A DNA stretch of 64,000 nt from Gynurincola endophyticus (lineage in GTDB: Bacteria; Bacteroidota; Bacteroidia; Chitinophagales; Chitinophagaceae): NCBI RefSeq assembly GCF_003991195.1, contig NZ_RCWL01000006.1:181118-245117 (forward strand), given 5' to 3'. The notes beneath the pieces are model-generated. The model searched no databases. It was not told the origin of the DNA and worked only from the letters and a program-made list of their open reading frames with translations. A program made the position numbers and the translations under genes. Below are positions 62,453 to 64,000 of this stretch, piece by piece (the stretch's first letter is position 1; each line of letters starts with the position of its first letter).

Positions 62453-62470
62453 CATCTTTATTTGAAGATC

Positions 62471-63673
62471 ATGGAAACAAGCCTTACGAACTCTAAGCCC
62501 GTACAAACAACTGTATATGCCATTCTTTTGTCGATCAGTTTCTCTCATATGCTGAACGACCTGATTCAATCTGTAGTACCTTCTATCTATCCGATGTTAA
62601 AGGATGAATTCAGGTTAAGTTTTTCTCAGATTGGACTAATCACCTTTGTGTTTCAGATTACGGCTTCTTTGTTACAGCCGTTTGTAGGCCGTTATACAGA
62701 TAAACACCCGTATCCTTATTCATTGGCGATCGGCATGTCATTTACATTCTTAGGATTAATTTTATTAGCTTTCGCACATAGCTTCCCGATGATTCTGATT
62801 GCGGTAAGCTGTATCGGAATGGGGTCGTCGGTATTTCACCCTGAAGCATCGCGCGTGGCGCAGATTGCATCCGGTGGTAAAAAAGGACTCGCACAATCTA
62901 TTTTTCAGGTGGGAGGAAATGCCGGTAGCGCTATCGGGCCGTTATTAGCAGCATGGATTATTATTCCGCATGGTCAAAGTAATGTAGCCTGGTTTGCCAT
63001 TTTCGCTCTACTGGCCATATTCGTATTAATGAGAATCGGTAACTGGTATAAAGTAAATCTGCAATTGCGCAAAACAAAAGTTTCACAGGTGACTGCTGTA
63101 TTTGCACCGGGGTTAACAAAAGGAAAAGTATACTTCTCTTTATTTATTTTACTGGTATTGATTTTCTCTAAATATTTCTACATGGCTTCTATGAGTAGTT
63201 ACTTTACTTTCTACCTGATAGAAAAGTTCAATGTAAGTATACAGGAGTCACAGATATATCTTTTTGTATTCTTGTTTGCAGTAGCTGCAGGTACGATTAT
63301 CGGCGGACCGTTAGGAGATAAGTATGGCCGTAAAAAGATTATCTGGGTATCTATCCTGGGAGCTGCACCGTTTACACTTTTATTACCTCATGTAGGGCTG
63401 GTATTAACCATCGTGCTGGCTGCTATTATCGGTGTAATTATTGCTTCTGCCTTCTCCGCAATTTTAGTGTATGCTACCGACCTTGTTCCTGGTAAAGTGG
63501 GTATGATTGCCGGTTTGTTTTTCGGATTTGCATTCGGAATGGGAGGATTGGGATCTGCAGTATTAGGTTCGCTGGCTGATAAAACCAGTATTGAATATGT
63601 TTTTCACATCTGTGCGTTTTTACCATTATTAGGAATTGTTACAGCGTTTTTACCAGACGTGCGAAATAAGTAA
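62471..63673 (+). CDS. MFS transporter, Fsr (fosmidomycin-resistance) type
   Basis: The 400-residue inner-membrane exporter has about twelve membrane segments. SHMLNDLIQSVVPSIYPMLK (residues about 25-44), GRYTDKHPYPYSL, FHPEASRVAQIASGGKKGLA and QSIFQVGGNAGSAIGPL are typical of the Fsr branch, which exports fosmidomycin and related compounds. The start at 62471 is set by the promoter element at 62445. The natural substrate is unknown. It is downstream of the LytTR gene by 80 bases but has its own promoter. Confidence 0.9.
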   Translation: METSLTNSKPVQTTVYAILLSISFSHMLNDLIQSVVPSIYPMLKDEFRLSFSQIGLITFVFQITASLLQPFVGRYTDKHPYPYSLAIGMSFTFLGLILLAFAHSFPMILIAVSCIGMGSSVFHPEASRVAQIASGGKKGLAQSIFQVGGNAGSAIGPLLAAWIIIPHGQSNVAWFAIFALLAIFVLMRIGNWYKVNLQLRKTKVSQVTAVFAPGLTKGKVYFSLFILLVLIFSKYFYMASMSSYFTFYLIEKFNVSIQESQIYLFVFLFAVAAGTIIGGPLGDKYGRKKIIWVSILGAAPFTLLLPHVGLVLTIVLAAIIGVIIASAFSAILVYATDLVPGKVGMIAGLFFGFAFGMGGLGSAVLGSLADKTSIEYVFHICAFLPLLGIVTAFLPDVRNK

Positions 63674-63684
63674 ACGGTGAAATC

Positions 63685-64000
63685 AATTGAAAATGGAGAA
63701 TTGAGGTAGCTTCTGTTATAACTGAGCTGCGGGAAAATAATTCTTGGATCATGACCAATCAAGTAATGAGCGCTTTTGTTTGATTTGCATTGAAACATGA
63801 AGAACAGGGAAAGGTGATGAGGTGAATGAAGCAGCGAAGGTGTTCTTATTTTTCTTCCATCCCTTCATTTTCTTCGTGTTTACATCGATCAAAAACCTGG
63901 TAGAATTTATCTGATGTAAATGAACAATGCTTTTGTTTGATTTTCATTGAAACATGAAGAAAAGGGAAAGGTGATGAAGTGAATGAAGCAGCGAAGCTGT
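63685..64000. repeat. Hairpin repeat array, orientation B, cut by the window end
   Basis: After an AT-rich word (GAAATCAATTGAAAATGGAG, about 63678) two hairpin repeats follow: GAAACATGAAGAACAGGG at 63793 with CTTCATTTTCTTCGTGTTTA as its second arm, and GAAACATGAAGAAAAGGG at about 63951, which runs past 64000. They match the 57-kb units in sequence and orientation. No gene is seen after 63673. Confidence 0.85.

Noticed and set aside
62450..62470. TTG start for the MFS transporter at 62450
   Set aside because: It lies within an exact -7 promoter element.

Overview
The window looks like chromosomal DNA of a Bacteroidota bacterium, most likely in or near the Chitinophagaceae (inference). Evidence: SusC/SusD-type proteins, a DUF4270 lipoprotein, a GSCFA protein, a large two-domain LepB, LytS/LytTR regulation, almost no Shine-Dalgarno sequences, and many exact copies of the Bacteroidota -7 element TAnnTTTG at plausible distances from genes. 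No rRNA, tRNA, CRISPR array, phage or transposase gene was seen.

Layout. 0-11.9 kb is core metabolism: panC, a GT5 half-protein, DUF4270 lipoprotein, metK, a NUDIX-rlmB-HMG-CoA-lyase-GSCFA operon, a MerR-miaE pair, lepB and cdd. 12.0-13.4 kb is a seven-copy 203-bp tandem repeat. 13.5-26 kb holds a ferredoxin-reductase-like/YhdH pair, an OsmC protein, a Tat-exported Gfo/Idh oxidoreductase, a SirB1-like protein, DKNYY and small membrane proteins, topA and a phytoene-desaturase-like enzyme. 26.2-30.1 kb holds an sRNA candidate, an AraC regulator, and a DtxR regulator divergent from a TonB receptor with a perfect dyad over the receptor promoter.

30.1-45.2 kb is the most unusual region. It contains a SusC/SusD pair, two S9-type secreted peptidase paralogues of very different base composition, three members of a small secreted two-cysteine protein family, three members of an opposite-strand helical protein family (one broken), and a thioredoxin-like lipoprotein. 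I read it as a duplicated, partly decaying module of unknown function and as the best candidate for an undescribed system.

45.3-64 kb holds a GxxExxY gene bracketed by repeat arms, an AraC/membrane protein pair, a structured ncRNA candidate with an excellent promoter, a large hairpin-repeat array, an SF1 helicase, cardiolipin synthase, a TonB siderophore-type receptor, a FUSC protein, a Panacea-like protein, a second array in inverted orientation, another ncRNA candidate, a maltose-acetyltransferase-like protein, a TlpA protein divergent from a LytS/LytTR system with 21-bp-spaced repeats between them, an Fsr-type MFS exporter, and a third array running off the end.

Four interspersed repeat families recur: purine/pyrimidine hairpins ending in GAAACATGAAG; the 203-bp units of similar architecture; elements containing ATCTGCGGGATAAC; and short AT-rich inverted elements around AATTAAGAATTAATAATTA.
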